A DNA stretch of 64,000 nt from Streptococcus suis. Its GTDB lineage: Bacteria > Bacillota > Bacilli > Lactobacillales > Streptococcaceae. The position numbers were made by a program, and so were the translations under genes. Shown piece after piece: positions 43,609 to 54,100 of the stretch. The stretch covers positions 154,466 to 218,465 of the forward strand of contig JAKTNI010000003.1 in NCBI GenBank assembly GCA_029593505.1, in the 5' to 3' direction. The notes beneath the pieces were generated by a model. It ran no database searches. It had not been told where the DNA came from and saw nothing but the letters and a program-made list of their open reading frames with translations. Positions within the stretch are counted from its first letter, which is position 1; each line of letters begins with the position of its first letter.

Positions 43609-45649
43609 TTTCTCCCACTCCTAATTCTAATTGTTTTGATCCAGGTTGAATTAATTCATTATCATGTGTAATAATAATTTTGGTTGATTCAAGAGCATTA
43701 ATAGCTGCCATGATAGCTTTTGCGTTTTCAGAATCCATATTACTTGTTGGCTCATCTAAAATAATAATCTTATATTCTTGCAAAAATAATCTTAGCATTC
43801 CTATTCTTTGACGTTGACCAGTTGAAAAATTAGTACCATTTTCCAATATAAATAAATTTTCAATATTTAAAGCATGAGGAAATATATCTGAAAGATTTGC
43901 TTTATCAATTGCTAACATCAGTTCTTCAATAGTATAGTTTGGACAGAATAATTTCAAATTTGATTTCAGAGTGCCTTTAAAAAGAATTGACGGATGTGAT
44001 ATATAGCAAATATCTCTTCTTAAATCTAGGTTTTGGTCTAGTAAGTTAACTCCTCCAATAATTATACTTCCTTCATTACCTTCCCCACTAATACTTTGTA
44101 AACCTAGTAAAATTTTTACTAAGGAGGTTTTTCCGGTACCTGATTTTCCAATTATAAAAAGAGTATCTCCTTCCTTAAGAGAGAACGAAAGATTTTTGAA
44201 AAGATATGTTGATGCGTCGTCGTATCTATATGATAACCCATCAACATTAACTGTGCCGTTTTGAATCTTCGTAAAGGTTTTAGGAATTTGTTCTTCTCCT
44301 ACCAAGTCTACAAGTCTTTCAATATTTGGATACAGATTAGCCATGTTAATTAGGCTACTTACAATTCCCATCGTGGGAGAATACAATATCATAGCCATAG
44401 AACTGATTAAGGCAATTTCCCCACTTCTTTCAGGATTCAATAACACTATAACTAGGCTCAGAACAGAAATTAGAAGAGAAAAGAATGTCGAAGTGGCTTG
44501 CTGGAATGTTATTGATTTAGCTTCTACAATTCCTCTATCAATCTGCGACTGTACATAATCTGATAAACTACTTTTGATTTTTTTTAGATAACGATAGGTA
44601 ATTCCTGATCCTATTAAAAAATTATAAGATAGAATACCATCATTAGCAACACTTCGAAGTATAGACCGTTTATAACTTTCATTTTTGGATAATTTCATTA
44701 AAATAGTGATGAATATACAGTTAATGATAGCAATTAGTAAAAGTAGCAAAATCAACATACAAGCATAGATTCCAGTGTTTAATATTAAGTATAAACTTGC
44801 AAAGAAAATAAGCATTATTGAGATAATCATATTAGGTACTTCAACTGCCAAAAATCTACAGATTTGAGGATTAACCGATATTCGTGACATGATGTCGCCA
44901 CTATGGTATCTGCATATTTCAGATTCAGTTAGACTAAATAACTTCTCGTAAATATTAACTGTTGATTTTTCTTCAAGAATTATTGTTTTTTGATTCCGAA
45001 ATTTTTCTAAAATATAGTTCAAACCAGTTGTTAACCATATAACACCTATTAAAATAATTACTTGATTTATATTAATGTCTCTTGTTGATAATTCATTTAT
45101 TAATTTACTTATTAAAACAGGTATAATTAATAATAATATATTGTAACCCACCAAAACAGTAGGATAGACTTTTCCAAATTTCAAATTCCAAATTTTTGTG
45201 TTTCTGATCTTAGATACTTTATCTCTTAGGGATGACTTTCGCTTTGTAAAGGATTGATTTGGTCTTAGCTCCATACAGTATCCTGAAAAGAATTTTATAA
45301 ATGTATCTTTGTTAAGAGTTTTTCGACCATAATTAGGGTCAAGTATAGTTACCTCTAACTCGTTGTACTTTTCTAGCACTACAAAATGTGAGAAATCCCA
45401 GTAAAGTATTGCTGGAAGTAGTATTGATGACATCCCTTTCATATTAACTATCCTAAACACAGTAGCGTCTACACCGAATTGTTTTGCAACGTTCTTTATA
45501 TCTCCCATGCTCCATCCAACAGCGGTATTTTTATATTTATATAGTTCTGATAACTCAACATCTCTTCCTAAATAGTCCAAAATCATTGCTAAACAGCATG
45601 GTCCACAATCATTTTGTTGGGATTGTAGCTTTTCTCTTATTTTTTTCAT
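43580..45649 (-). CDS. lanT: LanT peptidase-containing lantibiotic exporter
   Basis: Bifunctional ABC exporter that removes the double-glycine leader and exports the lantibiotic. From the ATG at 45,649 (MKKIREKLQSQQNDCG) it has 689 residues; the ATG two codons upstream is too close to GGGAG. An N-terminal C39 peptidase has the catalytic Cys in QNDCGPCCL and His in DFSHFVVLEK. About six transmembrane helices follow (about 160-440). The nucleotide-binding domain has FIIGKSGTGKTSL, a degenerate signature FSTGQRQRIGML and KIIILDEPTSNMD. It lies 11 bp after lanM and is complete. Confidence 0.93.
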   Translation of the reverse strand: MKKIREKLQSQQNDCGPCCLAMILDYLGRDVELSELYKYKNTAVGWSMGDIKNVAKQFGVDATVFRIVNMKGMSSILLPAILYWDFSHFVVLEKYNELEVTILDPNYGRKTLNKDTFIKFFSGYCMELRPNQSFTKRKSSLRDKVSKIRNTKIWNLKFGKVYPTVLVGYNILLLIIPVLISKLINELSTRDININQVIILIGVIWLTTGLNYILEKFRNQKTIILEEKSTVNIYEKLFSLTESEICRYHSGDIMSRISVNPQICRFLAVEVPNMIISIMLIFFASLYLILNTGIYACMLILLLLLIAIINCIFITILMKLSKNESYKRSILRSVANDGILSYNFLIGSGITYRYLKKIKSSLSDYVQSQIDRGIVEAKSITFQQATSTFFSLLISVLSLVIVLLNPERSGEIALISSMAMILYSPTMGIVSSLINMANLYPNIERLVDLVGEEQIPKTFTKIQNGTVNVDGLSYRYDDASTYLFKNLSFSLKEGDTLFIIGKSGTGKTSLVKILLGLQSISGEGNEGSIIIGGVNLLDQNLDLRRDICYISHPSILFKGTLKSNLKLFCPNYTIEELMLAIDKANLSDIFPHALNIENLFILENGTNFSTGQRQRIGMLRLFLQEYKIIILDEPTSNMDSENAKAIMAAINALESTKIIITHDNELIQPGSKQLELGVGENGYTFKSYK

Positions 45650-45660
45650 TGGCATCTCCC

Positions 45661-48165
45661 TTAGAACCCTAGAGTAATAACAGACCCTCTAAGTGTTTTT
45701 TTTCGTTTGAGATAATAGAGAAATCCTGAGATTCCTGTAAATAGCGAAATATCTTTTTTTAGAATATTATTGTGATTGGATTTAAAAATTAAAGTTTTCT
45801 CCAATATTTCCAGTCTCTTCTTATGCTCGTTAGAAAGCAAATTATCCTGATTCAATACTTGCAAGAAATCCAATCCTCCTAAAAATCCGTGGCACAAACA
45901 ATATTCCTCAGTCTCACATAATTTATTCATAAGATAATCAATATTATATAATACTTTATCAAGATATCTAGAGTCGTTACTTATTTTATATAAAATATAT
46001 TCAGAAACAAGATAACCTGTCAATCCGTTGCACCATCCCGAGCTAGGATATAATAAAACATTATCCTGACTCTCAAAGTACTCAAATCTATTCATAAACT
46101 CTGAATTATCTGGTAAAATAAGAGAACATATTTTATAAATAACCTTTATACCGGTAAATCCATGAGCAAATCCTACTTTAAATTGTTCCTGATTTTTTGT
46201 TAATTCTAGAAAAACTTCTCCTAACTTCTTCAATTCAACTACATCTACTAATTCTGGTTTTTTCAAAAATATTAAATAGCTTTGTAAAATTAATCCACCC
46301 AAACCATCAATTATATCAAATTCAGTAAAGTCTATATCATGAAGTAAATAATCATCTTTATTTAAAGAGTTATTTAAATTTTTATAAAGCAATAATGAAG
46401 CATAGCCATTAATTAAGCCTATATCTTTTGAATTTATAATTTCTTGTTCAATAACTTTTAAATCAAATATTTCTTCCAATTCATCATAAGATAATAGCAA
46501 TCCCAACTTTCCTTCATATAGTCCCAAATTAGACTCTCCATATATGTAATTACCACTAGAATCTTTCTGAAGAGTCAGTGCATAAGGCCGTGTGACATTA
46601 AATATTGATTCCCTTACTAATTTTTTAACATCTAATTCAAGATGATTATTTCTCAATTTAGAAAAATTGTAATTATCAATATTCAAACAAACTCTAAGGA
46701 GATTTAATTGATATTGTAAATCTTCATCGGACATACAATTTAACTTAAAATTTACAGAATCGTAAAGACTCATAAGGTATTTTGTATCATTTCTTGAAAC
46801 ATTTCCAAAATTACCAAATGTAAACAATGGAACCTCACCATTAACTAATTGCTCAACTTCAAGCATAATGTACTTTTTTTCATGACTACTGATTACTGGT
46901 ATTTCTTTTAAGAAGCTTGTTAAAACATTTCTTGTTTTTAGCTCATCCATCAATAAATCTGGCACAGTAATTCGATCAATAAGTGCTGAATATACAGATG
47001 TATTTCTTAAGACCAATCTACATAGTAAGGCATTTTTATACCTTAAGACTACTGTTTTTATAATCTTATAACAACTTCTCAATCTTGAATAACCAAATAT
47101 GAATCCAGATTCAATATCACCTAAAAATTTATTAGCAGAAATATGAGATTCATGGAGTAAAGGTAAGAATTCTTTGATATCATTAAATTGGTGTTCTGTC
47201 AATTCCAATCGTAATTCCGAACTAAACGGGTTAATTTCTTCAAAAACTTTTTTTACAACTATATTTACTTGACCTATACTGCTACAGTCAAATATTCCAT
47301 CAAAATTTCGTCTATATTTCATTGGGAGTAAGCCAGTTGAAAAGATGCTTTGTGAAATTCTTCCCTCTATTTGTGACACAGGATTTATTAAAGTTTCAAA
47401 ATCAATCACATAGGGATGTTCTTTACAAGCAATAATATTTTCATTGTGCATATCATTTCCATTCAACACATACGTAAATGCCAAAAGTACTCCCATATTT
47501 CTATAAAATGAATGGATTTGACTTTTATCATGGCAGGACAAATTGTCAATCTTCTCTTGGATCATAAAATTGCTACCAATGAATGTATCAGGAAATTTGA
47601 AATACTTAGAATCGAATACTCTACAATTTAATTCATTCAAAATTGGATACAAAGTGTATCCTGAAGTCTTATAAAAAAATGATTTATTTTGAAGTTCAAA
47701 GCTGATATTCCTATTACTACCGTGATTGTCTCCCACCATTGATAATATTTTTACACTTATATTTTCTTGCCTTAGATCAAAATTTTCTATAATTTCATTA
47801 TAATTCTTGGTTAAATTTTTCAAAAAACATTCAATGCTAATTTCATAATTTTCTTTTAAAAGATTCAATCTCCTTTTTAAAACTGGATATTTATCAAGAA
47901 AATACAAACCGTTATTAAGAATATTTTTACAAAATTCATTGTATTCACTATATTTTGAATTGGTTCCTTTCCCTATCCTAAATAAATTTATTTCTTGGAC
48001 CAATACAGGAAGCAGTATTTTTCTAAAGTCTTCCTTAAAACTATTAATAATGCTATCAGAAAAAGAGCACACTTCACTAAATTTTGAAGTGGAGAAAGAA
48101 AATTCCTCTATTACCTTTGAAATTACTATATCAAAACTTTTTTCCTCTGTAATATTAATTGTCAT
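45661..48165 (-). CDS. lanM: LanM class II lantibiotic synthetase
   Basis: Single enzyme that dehydrates Ser/Thr of the LanA core and forms the thioether rings. Of 834 residues, the N-terminal DUF4135 dehydratase/kinase-like domain (about 130-480) includes NGNDMHNENIIACKEHPYVI and DFETLINP, with the kinase-like Asp/Asn/His residues. The LanC-like cyclase (about 510-834) has GFAHGFTGIKVI, the zinc cysteine in GWCNGLTGYL (about 710) and CHG in CLCHGFLGGLDF (about 758). It is somewhat shorter than many LanM (900-1000 residues) but has all active-site groups. It follows lanA by 83 bp across an attenuator hairpin. Confidence 0.95.
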   Translation of the reverse strand: MTINITEEKSFDIVISKVIEEFSFSTSKFSEVCSFSDSIINSFKEDFRKILLPVLVQEINLFRIGKGTNSKYSEYNEFCKNILNNGLYFLDKYPVLKRRLNLLKENYEISIECFLKNLTKNYNEIIENFDLRQENISVKILSMVGDNHGSNRNISFELQNKSFFYKTSGYTLYPILNELNCRVFDSKYFKFPDTFIGSNFMIQEKIDNLSCHDKSQIHSFYRNMGVLLAFTYVLNGNDMHNENIIACKEHPYVIDFETLINPVSQIEGRISQSIFSTGLLPMKYRRNFDGIFDCSSIGQVNIVVKKVFEEINPFSSELRLELTEHQFNDIKEFLPLLHESHISANKFLGDIESGFIFGYSRLRSCYKIIKTVVLRYKNALLCRLVLRNTSVYSALIDRITVPDLLMDELKTRNVLTSFLKEIPVISSHEKKYIMLEVEQLVNGEVPLFTFGNFGNVSRNDTKYLMSLYDSVNFKLNCMSDEDLQYQLNLLRVCLNIDNYNFSKLRNNHLELDVKKLVRESIFNVTRPYALTLQKDSSGNYIYGESNLGLYEGKLGLLLSYDELEEIFDLKVIEQEIINSKDIGLINGYASLLLYKNLNNSLNKDDYLLHDIDFTEFDIIDGLGGLILQSYLIFLKKPELVDVVELKKLGEVFLELTKNQEQFKVGFAHGFTGIKVIYKICSLILPDNSEFMNRFEYFESQDNVLLYPSSGWCNGLTGYLVSEYILYKISNDSRYLDKVLYNIDYLMNKLCETEEYCLCHGFLGGLDFLQVLNQDNLLSNEHKKRLEILEKTLIFKSNHNNILKKDISLFTGISGFLYYLKRKKTLRGSVITLGF

Positions 48166-48195
48166 AGATGTTACCTCTAGTAAAATAAAAGGAAA

Positions 48196-48222
48196 TGTCC
48201 TATCAATTATGGCGATAGGACA
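48196..48222 (-). terminator. Attenuator hairpin between lanA and lanM
   Basis: 9-bp perfect stem TGTCCTATC/GATAGGACA (48,196-48,204/48,214-48,222) followed by TTTCCTTTTATTTT on the minus strand. It would give much more lanA than lanM message. Confidence 0.8.
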
Positions 48223-48248
48223 TACATAGTTACAAACTAATTTTTATT

Positions 48249-48422
48249 TTAACAATTTTTGCATCCAGAGATGAATCCAATATTTACGCAAACATTTGAT
48301 AAAAAGCCTGGACAGTCTTTAGTTAGAGTCTTAACAAACCCACTACCAGCACCACCAATTAATAATGTAATTTCTTGATCAGTTGCAGTTTGAACATAGA
48401 TTTCTGGTTTAATATTATTCAT
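48249..48422 (-). CDS. lanA: Bovicin HJ50-type lantibiotic precursor
   Basis: A 57-residue precursor starting behind AAGGAGGAATTTATA. The 24-residue acidic leader (MNNIKPEIYV...DQEITLLIGG) ends in a GG site for LanT. The 33-residue core begins AGSGFVKTLTKDCPGF and ends SGCKNC. It shares KTLTKDCP and CKNC with bovicin HJ50 and relatives. Thr8 and Thr10, Cys13, Cys21, Cys30 and Cys33 correspond to the bovicin positions for two methyllanthionine rings (expected 8-13 and 10-33) and one disulfide (21-30). The core has one extra residue between the disulfide cysteines and lacks the final Ala. Ser3, Ser18 and Ser28 may or may not be dehydrated. Confidence 0.93.
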   Translation of the reverse strand: MNNIKPEIYVQTATDQEITLLIGGAGSGFVKTLTKDCPGFLSNVCVNIGFISGCKNC

Positions 48423-48477
48423 TATAAATTCCTCCTTGAATAATTAAATATTTGTAACTATGTTTCCCTATAAGATT

Positions 48478-48483
48478 ATTATA
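48478..48483 (-). promoter_or_regulatory. Candidate lanA promoter (-10)
   Basis: Minus-strand TATAAT 55 bp upstream of the lanA ATG. At the -35 distance only ATGTTT is present, as expected for a promoter that needs an activator such as LanR. Confidence 0.5.
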
Positions 48484-48582
48484 AATCGATTAGTGATGTA
48501 AAACATGAGTAAAAAAGGCAAAACTCTATGGTACAAATCCTAAAAATAACGAAACGAGAAAATAAACCTGCAAACTAAATAA

Positions 48583-48750
48583 TTAGTTCTCCTTATTCCT
48601 CTTATTAAATTTTGCTTTTTGCTTCTCAAGTTCGTCTATTCTGAACTGTACTTTATCTTGAAATATCAGTTCACATTGACTTTCTTCTATGTGTATTGAA
48701 AAAAACAAATAATATCTTAAACCAATCACTAGGAATACCAATTCACACAT
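48583..48750 (-). CDS. Small ICE open reading frame
   Basis: A 55-codon frame (MCELVFLVIGLRYYLFFS...) with one hydrophobic N-terminal segment and a charged helical tail (RIDELEKQKAKFNKRNKEN), ending TAA. It starts 11 bp after the stop of the preceding small membrane protein gene. The ribosome site is weak (AGGATTATC). It may be a real small gene of the element or a truncated one. Function unknown. Confidence 0.45.
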   Translation of the reverse strand: MCELVFLVIGLRYYLFFSIHIEESQCELIFQDKVQFRIDELEKQKAKFNKRNKEN

Positions 48751-48761
48751 TCCTGATAATC

Positions 48762-49058
48762 CTAAGATTTAGGTTGCTCTATTTTTAAGATTTTTATAGT
48801 AATTATAAACAAGAGAAAGTTATTAAAGGCAATATAAAAACCAGTAAAACTCCAAATACCATTGGTGGCTAAATCTTCTGTATAGAGATACCTTTCCGTA
48901 AAGAATAGGTAAATTCCATAAACTTCTATAAAAATCAAACCACTGATGAGTCCGATAAGAAATAAAGCACCTGAAACTTTCACAATCTGATAAAGGACAA
49001 GCAACATCAGTCCTATTACGACGATAATTAAAAGGCTTTGTAGAATTTGTTCCAACAT
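48762..49058 (-). CDS. Small ICE membrane protein
   Basis: From the ATG at 49,058 (MLEQILQSLLIIVVIG) the product has 98 residues with three hydrophobic helices (about 5-25, 29-50 and 75-95). The longer frame would overlap the upstream gene, and AAGAGGTATAAG precedes the chosen start. It belongs to the conserved small-gene block downstream of the SNF2/methylase gene in this element family. No function is known to me. Confidence 0.65.
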   Translation of the reverse strand: MLEQILQSLLIIVVIGLMLLVLYQIVKVSGALFLIGLISGLIFIEVYGIYLFFTERYLYTEDLATNGIWSFTGFYIAFNNFLLFIITIKILKIEQPKS

Positions 49059-49071
49059 CTTATACCTCTTT

Positions 49072-49371
49072 CTAGGACAAGTACTTACGGTAATAGTTAG
49101 CTTGTTCCTGGTCAAGTTCATCTAGTTGGGCAACCAAATCAAGGTATTCCGTCTTCGTCACCTCATCTAAGCTTGGAAAATCATTCTCACGACTTGTGTT
49201 GATGAGTTCCAGCTGTCCAGTGATTTCACGCTTTGAAAAGCTATAGTCAAGAGTTTCATCTTCATACTGTTCCTTTAAAGTTTGGTAGTTTGCCCTATCT
49301 TCTGAACTCGTAAAGCCTTGTGACAACCATTCTTCTAGTTGATAACGCATTTCTTCTACTGTTTGGCCCAT
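49072..49371 (-). CDS. Small acidic ICE protein
   Basis: A 99-residue acidic, soluble, helical protein (MGQTVEEMRYQLEEWLSQGF; ends ELDQEQANYYRKYLS) preceded by AAGGAGAATAG. Similar proteins occur at this place in ICESa2603-family elements; I believe it is one of the DUF596x families but cannot confirm which. It stands between the SNF2/methylase gene and the small membrane protein. Confidence 0.65.
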   Translation of the reverse strand: MGQTVEEMRYQLEEWLSQGFTSSEDRANYQTLKEQYEDETLDYSFSKREITGQLELINTSRENDFPSLDEVTKTEYLDLVAQLDELDQEQANYYRKYLS

Positions 49372-49462
49372 GATCTATTCTCCTTATGTGATTTCTTGAC
49401 TTCATTTTACCGCGTTCAAAAATATTTGTCAGCCTTTTTTCTTATATCTCGAGTGCTATTTG

Positions 49463-51085
49463 TTACTTCTTTTGGGGTGTTGTATCTTCACTAAACTTGG
49501 CCAAAGCTGCATCTATCTCTTCAATCTCTGCTTCTTTTTCAACCAAGGGAGCCAAAACATCATACTTAGCCTTTACAAGTTGGTAATCTTCTTCCTTGGG
49601 AAAGACTTTTTCAACTTCTACTTTGGCTACTCGTAGCTTATCCTTTAAATCCTTTACCAGCTCTTGCGTCTTTTCTTGGTCATCCATGATATGGTCAATG
49701 GCATTGCTAATCCGCTGAATCGTTCCCACGTCTGATTTCAAATCAAGGGCGACAGTATACTGGTTATCACCTACAATCATTAAAGAAATGGTTTCTGGTA
49801 AGGGCTCACTAGGACCTCGTGTAGTCATTTTTAAATCAAATCCTCTAAAGTTGGCCAGAGTCCGAACTTCCTTAGTTTCTGAGCGGTTATAGGTAATGAG
49901 TTTTCGCAGATAGTCCCCAGCTTCAGCACGATTATCCATTGCTTGATTGTCAAATCGCATGACAAAATCTTGCGACTTTGTTGCCAAAGATTGGGCAATA
50001 TCTTTATCATATTGACTCAACCGTTTTTCCATGATGGAGAGGTGCTTCTCGCAATAGGAAACTGTGTGGCGGTATTCATCTTTGGAACGGTTAAAGGCTC
50101 GTTTTTGATTCTCTAAAACTGTCAGTTCATTTTCCAATTCCATTTTGAGTTTGAGATAGGGGTTTCCAGTTGCTAAGGCCTTAAAGTCTGAGGCGGTCAT
50201 GGTTTGTTCATCAATGTCTTCAGCTGATCTCACAGGATCTTTTGAGGTCATAATCTGGGTGATATACTTGAGCTTATTCTCCTGCGTCTGCCAGAGGTAA
50301 TTGTCAAAGCTCCCTTTAGTAATATAGTGATAAATATCTACCTCCTGGTGCATGTTTCCCTGACGAATCAATCTACCATTTCGCTGTACAATATCAGAAG
50401 GACGCCAGGGAACATCTAAGTGGTGGACAGCTTTCATGCGTGATTGCACGTTTAGACCCGTTCCACCTTTTTCAGTCGAAGCCATGAGAATCCGTACTTC
50501 TCCGCTATTGACCTTTCGTGAGAGTGAGTTTTTCTTCTCATCAGTATTGGCATCATGGACAAAGGCAATTTCTTCTTTTGGAATCCCTCGATCAACCAGC
50601 AAAGCTTTCAGTTCGTTGTAGACATCAAACCCTTCTTCCTTACTTTTAGGGGTTCCAATATCAGAGAAAATCATCTGAGTGGCTTTGTCTCCAGCTCCTT
50701 CACGGTAGATTCGTTCGACATTATCCACTACTTGAAGGATTTTCTGATTGTCCGCTAAGGTATAAGCAGGGTCAATCAACCGCATATCAATAGCTAGTTT
50801 TCTGGCTTCACCTGTTATCTTAAGCATGTTATCTCTACTTGGATCAATACTACCTGACTTGATAGCGTCCGAACGCTCTACCAGCTCTTCTAAATAGTAT
50901 TTCTGAGCTTGCGTTAACTCGCTTTCCACCGCAATAATCTTAGCTTCTGGTACTGGTAAATCAAGCATATCTGAGGTCTGAATATCGGCAGTTTCCTTGT
51001 AGATTCGCATGAGTTCAGGAAGGTTGACAAATTTCTTGAACCGTTTCTTGGGTTGGTACTTATCACCTGTCGGAGCTAGTTCCAT
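49463..51085 (-). pseudogene. SNF2/methylase giant protein, C-terminal piece after TGA
   Basis: A 540-codon piece in the same frame as 51,116-56,266, separated from it by TGA and ten sense codons (VGAFGNIENS). It carries the second helicase lobe: IFSDIGTPKSKEEGFDVYNE, ILMASTEKGGTGLNVQSRMK and VQRNGRLIRQGN (motifs V and VI, arginine fingers). A coiled-coil C-terminus follows. Without lobe 1 it cannot hydrolyse ATP. The ATG at 51,085 lacks a ribosome site, so separate synthesis is doubtful. Confidence 0.8.
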
Positions 51086-51115
51086 AGAGTTTTCAATATT
51101 CCCAAAAGCCCCAAC

Positions 51116-54100
51116 TCATGAATCAAAATTGGATACCTGGTATCGCTCTAAAACATCAGGTTGAATGTAATTCATCATGGTGAAAAGTTCACTTATAGAG
51201 TTAGAAACTGGTGTTCCTGTCGCAAAAACGACATTTCTATCTCCATGCTCTGCCTGTACTTGTCTCACCTTCATCTCCATATCCACGTTCTTTTTAGAAG
51301 TTGTGTTGGTGATTCCAGCTACATTCCCAAGTCCAGTGATTGGACGGATATTCTTGAAGTGATGGGCCTCGTCCACAAAAAGAAAATCAATGCCAAGGTT
51401 TTCAAATTCAATAAAGGTATCTCGTTCCAGTTTTTGGAGTTCTTCCAACTGGTGTTCCAATCCCTTAATCGAACGTTCCGCTTCTTTCACCGTATAATCA
51501 GAATCACTTCCTAGCTTGATCTCTCGGAGTTGCTCGAGTTTGTCATTGATATAGGCGACCTGTTTTTCACGACTCATCGGTATCTTCTCAAATTGTGAAT
51601 CCCCAATGACAATGGCATCATAGTCCCCTGTGATAATACGTGATACAAACTGCTTACGTTTGGCTTTGGCAAAGTCTTTCTTGGTGGTCACATAGACTTT
51701 CTTGGTTGGGAAGAACTTCATAATTTCTTGACCAAACTGAGCAGTCAAACTAGAAGGAACCACATGGAGAGGTTTATGCACCATCCCTAATTCTTTCAAC
51801 TTGAAACCAGCTCCAAGCATGGTCAAGGTTTTTCCAGACCCCACCTCGTGGGCTAGTAAGGCACGTTTTTCCTCGACAATTCGTTGAATGGCATTCTTTT
51901 GGTGAGGACGTAAGGAGATATTCTGGGCAAGTCCATCAATGGTTAAATGGCTACCATCATAGGTCTTTGATACTGTACGATTATAGAGACTATTATAGGT
52001 GTCTTCAATCAACTGTTGGACTTCTGGATACCTTGCTACAAAATCTTGAAAGAGTTCTTGTAGGTGTGTTTCCTTGGCACGCAGGACTGTTGTTTTCTCT
52101 ACATCCGTCACATTCTTTTTCTTATTCCCTTCAACAACTTGTTTTGTGATGGTTGGTTGATTGGAATTCAGGAGATTTTCAAAGATTTTTCGACCACTAT
52201 CATAGCGTGAAGCAGGGACACCTAGACTTCTATCCGTTGCGTTGGAATAGGTGTAGGCAAACTTAGATTGGTAAGTGATAACCCCGTCAATGAGACTGAC
52301 TTCTAGGACTGTCGCTACTTCTTGGTCCGACAATTCATAGGCTTTCCCCATAAAGGTTTCTTGGGCAAATTTTCCGTAAACAGACAAAGGAATCCAGCGT
52401 GAACCGATTCGATAATCAATGTCTGCCAAGGTAATGCGGGCTGGTTTGACCGTTTCTAGTAGCCCTGCATAATGTGACCAGTTAAAGTCCTGATTGTCTT
52501 GTTTGACAAATAGGTCCACCACTTCTAACTTGCTAACGACATCACCTGACAGAAAGTCTTGGCGAGAAACATAGGACAGCTCCCCATTCAAATACTTCTC
52601 AGGATCAGGCATAATGAGGTCACCTAACTCCTCAATCAAGGTCATCTTCGATTCAACCTGATAGATAGACATCATATAAGAAAAATCAACACCTCGTCCG
52701 TCAGCCAAGCTCGAATTTAAGGCATCAAGGGCAGTATGTACCTTTTTAACCTCTTTTTCAGGACGCACTAGAGCCTTCTCAAAGGCAAGGGATTTAGTAT
52801 AGATAACAGACTTTCCACTTGGATCCAGACTTTCATCTTCCAAACTAGCAAGAAGCGAATACTTATCATCACTATCAAAAAGATTGCGGTTCACAGCACT
52901 ATTCAAATACCCATAGCGTTTGACAAAGCTATCATAGGTACGATTGAGTTTGCCTAACAAGTGGTTAAAAGTCTTCTTATCATAGTCATAATGGCGTTGA
53001 ATGGCAATGACCTCTTGGTAAGCATTGCGAATATCGACCATTCCTTTGATTCGTGCCACTTCTTTATCAGACAATGGAGCTTCATAGAAAACTGTCTTTT
53101 TATAATATCCCTTAAACTGACCACGTTTTGCTGCATCATCGGTCACATAGACATCCAGAGCAGTGTTATCAGTCACTTCTAAGGCATTAAAGCGATCAAT
53201 CTGCTTTTGAGAATGTTTGGTGTCCCATGCTTTGAAGTTGCCCTCTTCATCGACATAGTAACTAATTTCTTCAGTCTTGGTTCCGACTCGAATGCCTTTG
53301 TTATCTCGATAGTATACCGTAGAACCCTGGTAACCAAAACTATACTGACCAAGATTCTCCCTCATTTCAGCTGGAATGGAGATATCAATGACTTGTTTGG
53401 TCAACACATTTGGATTAATGATGATCTCATTTCTATCAATCTCTCTTGGGACCTTAACGTGATTTAGAGCAGTTTGGACACTTGCAATGAAGTTGTCACT
53501 AGTCCCCTTAACAGAAAGTGTTCCTCCGTTAAAATTTCTGACCTCGTAGGTTCCTAGCACTTGGCTATTGTATTCTCCATCAAAGTAAGGATTGAGCCAA
53601 ATGCGACTATCCTTATCATAACGAATGGAACCTGAAAAGGCTAAGTCGTCTGCCACATATCCCTTGTCTAAATGTTTCTGGAAGAATAACATATCCGTTG
53701 TGACACTCGTTCCTGCAATGGCCTTAAAGGCAGAATCAGGCAGTCGAACCCCACCAAGAAATTCAGTTGTCTCACGAATATCTTGTAAAATATTTTCTGT
53801 TCGCTTATCCATAGTTCCTGTGGAAGAGATAATCGCTACTTGGCCACCATCATGGACCAAATCAAGTGACTTTTTGACAAAGTAGTCATGAATCATGTAA
53901 GGCCTATCGTACCTGTTATCCGCAATTCGTATATTGGCAAAGGGCACATTTGAAATCACCAAATCAAAACTATTGTCGTTAAAAGCCACCGTCTCAAAGC
54001 CCTTAATTTCAATGTGACTATTGGGATGAAGGTGTTTGGCAATAGCTCCAGTAATGGTGTCTAACTCTACACCATATAGCTCACTCTTTTCTCTTAAGTG

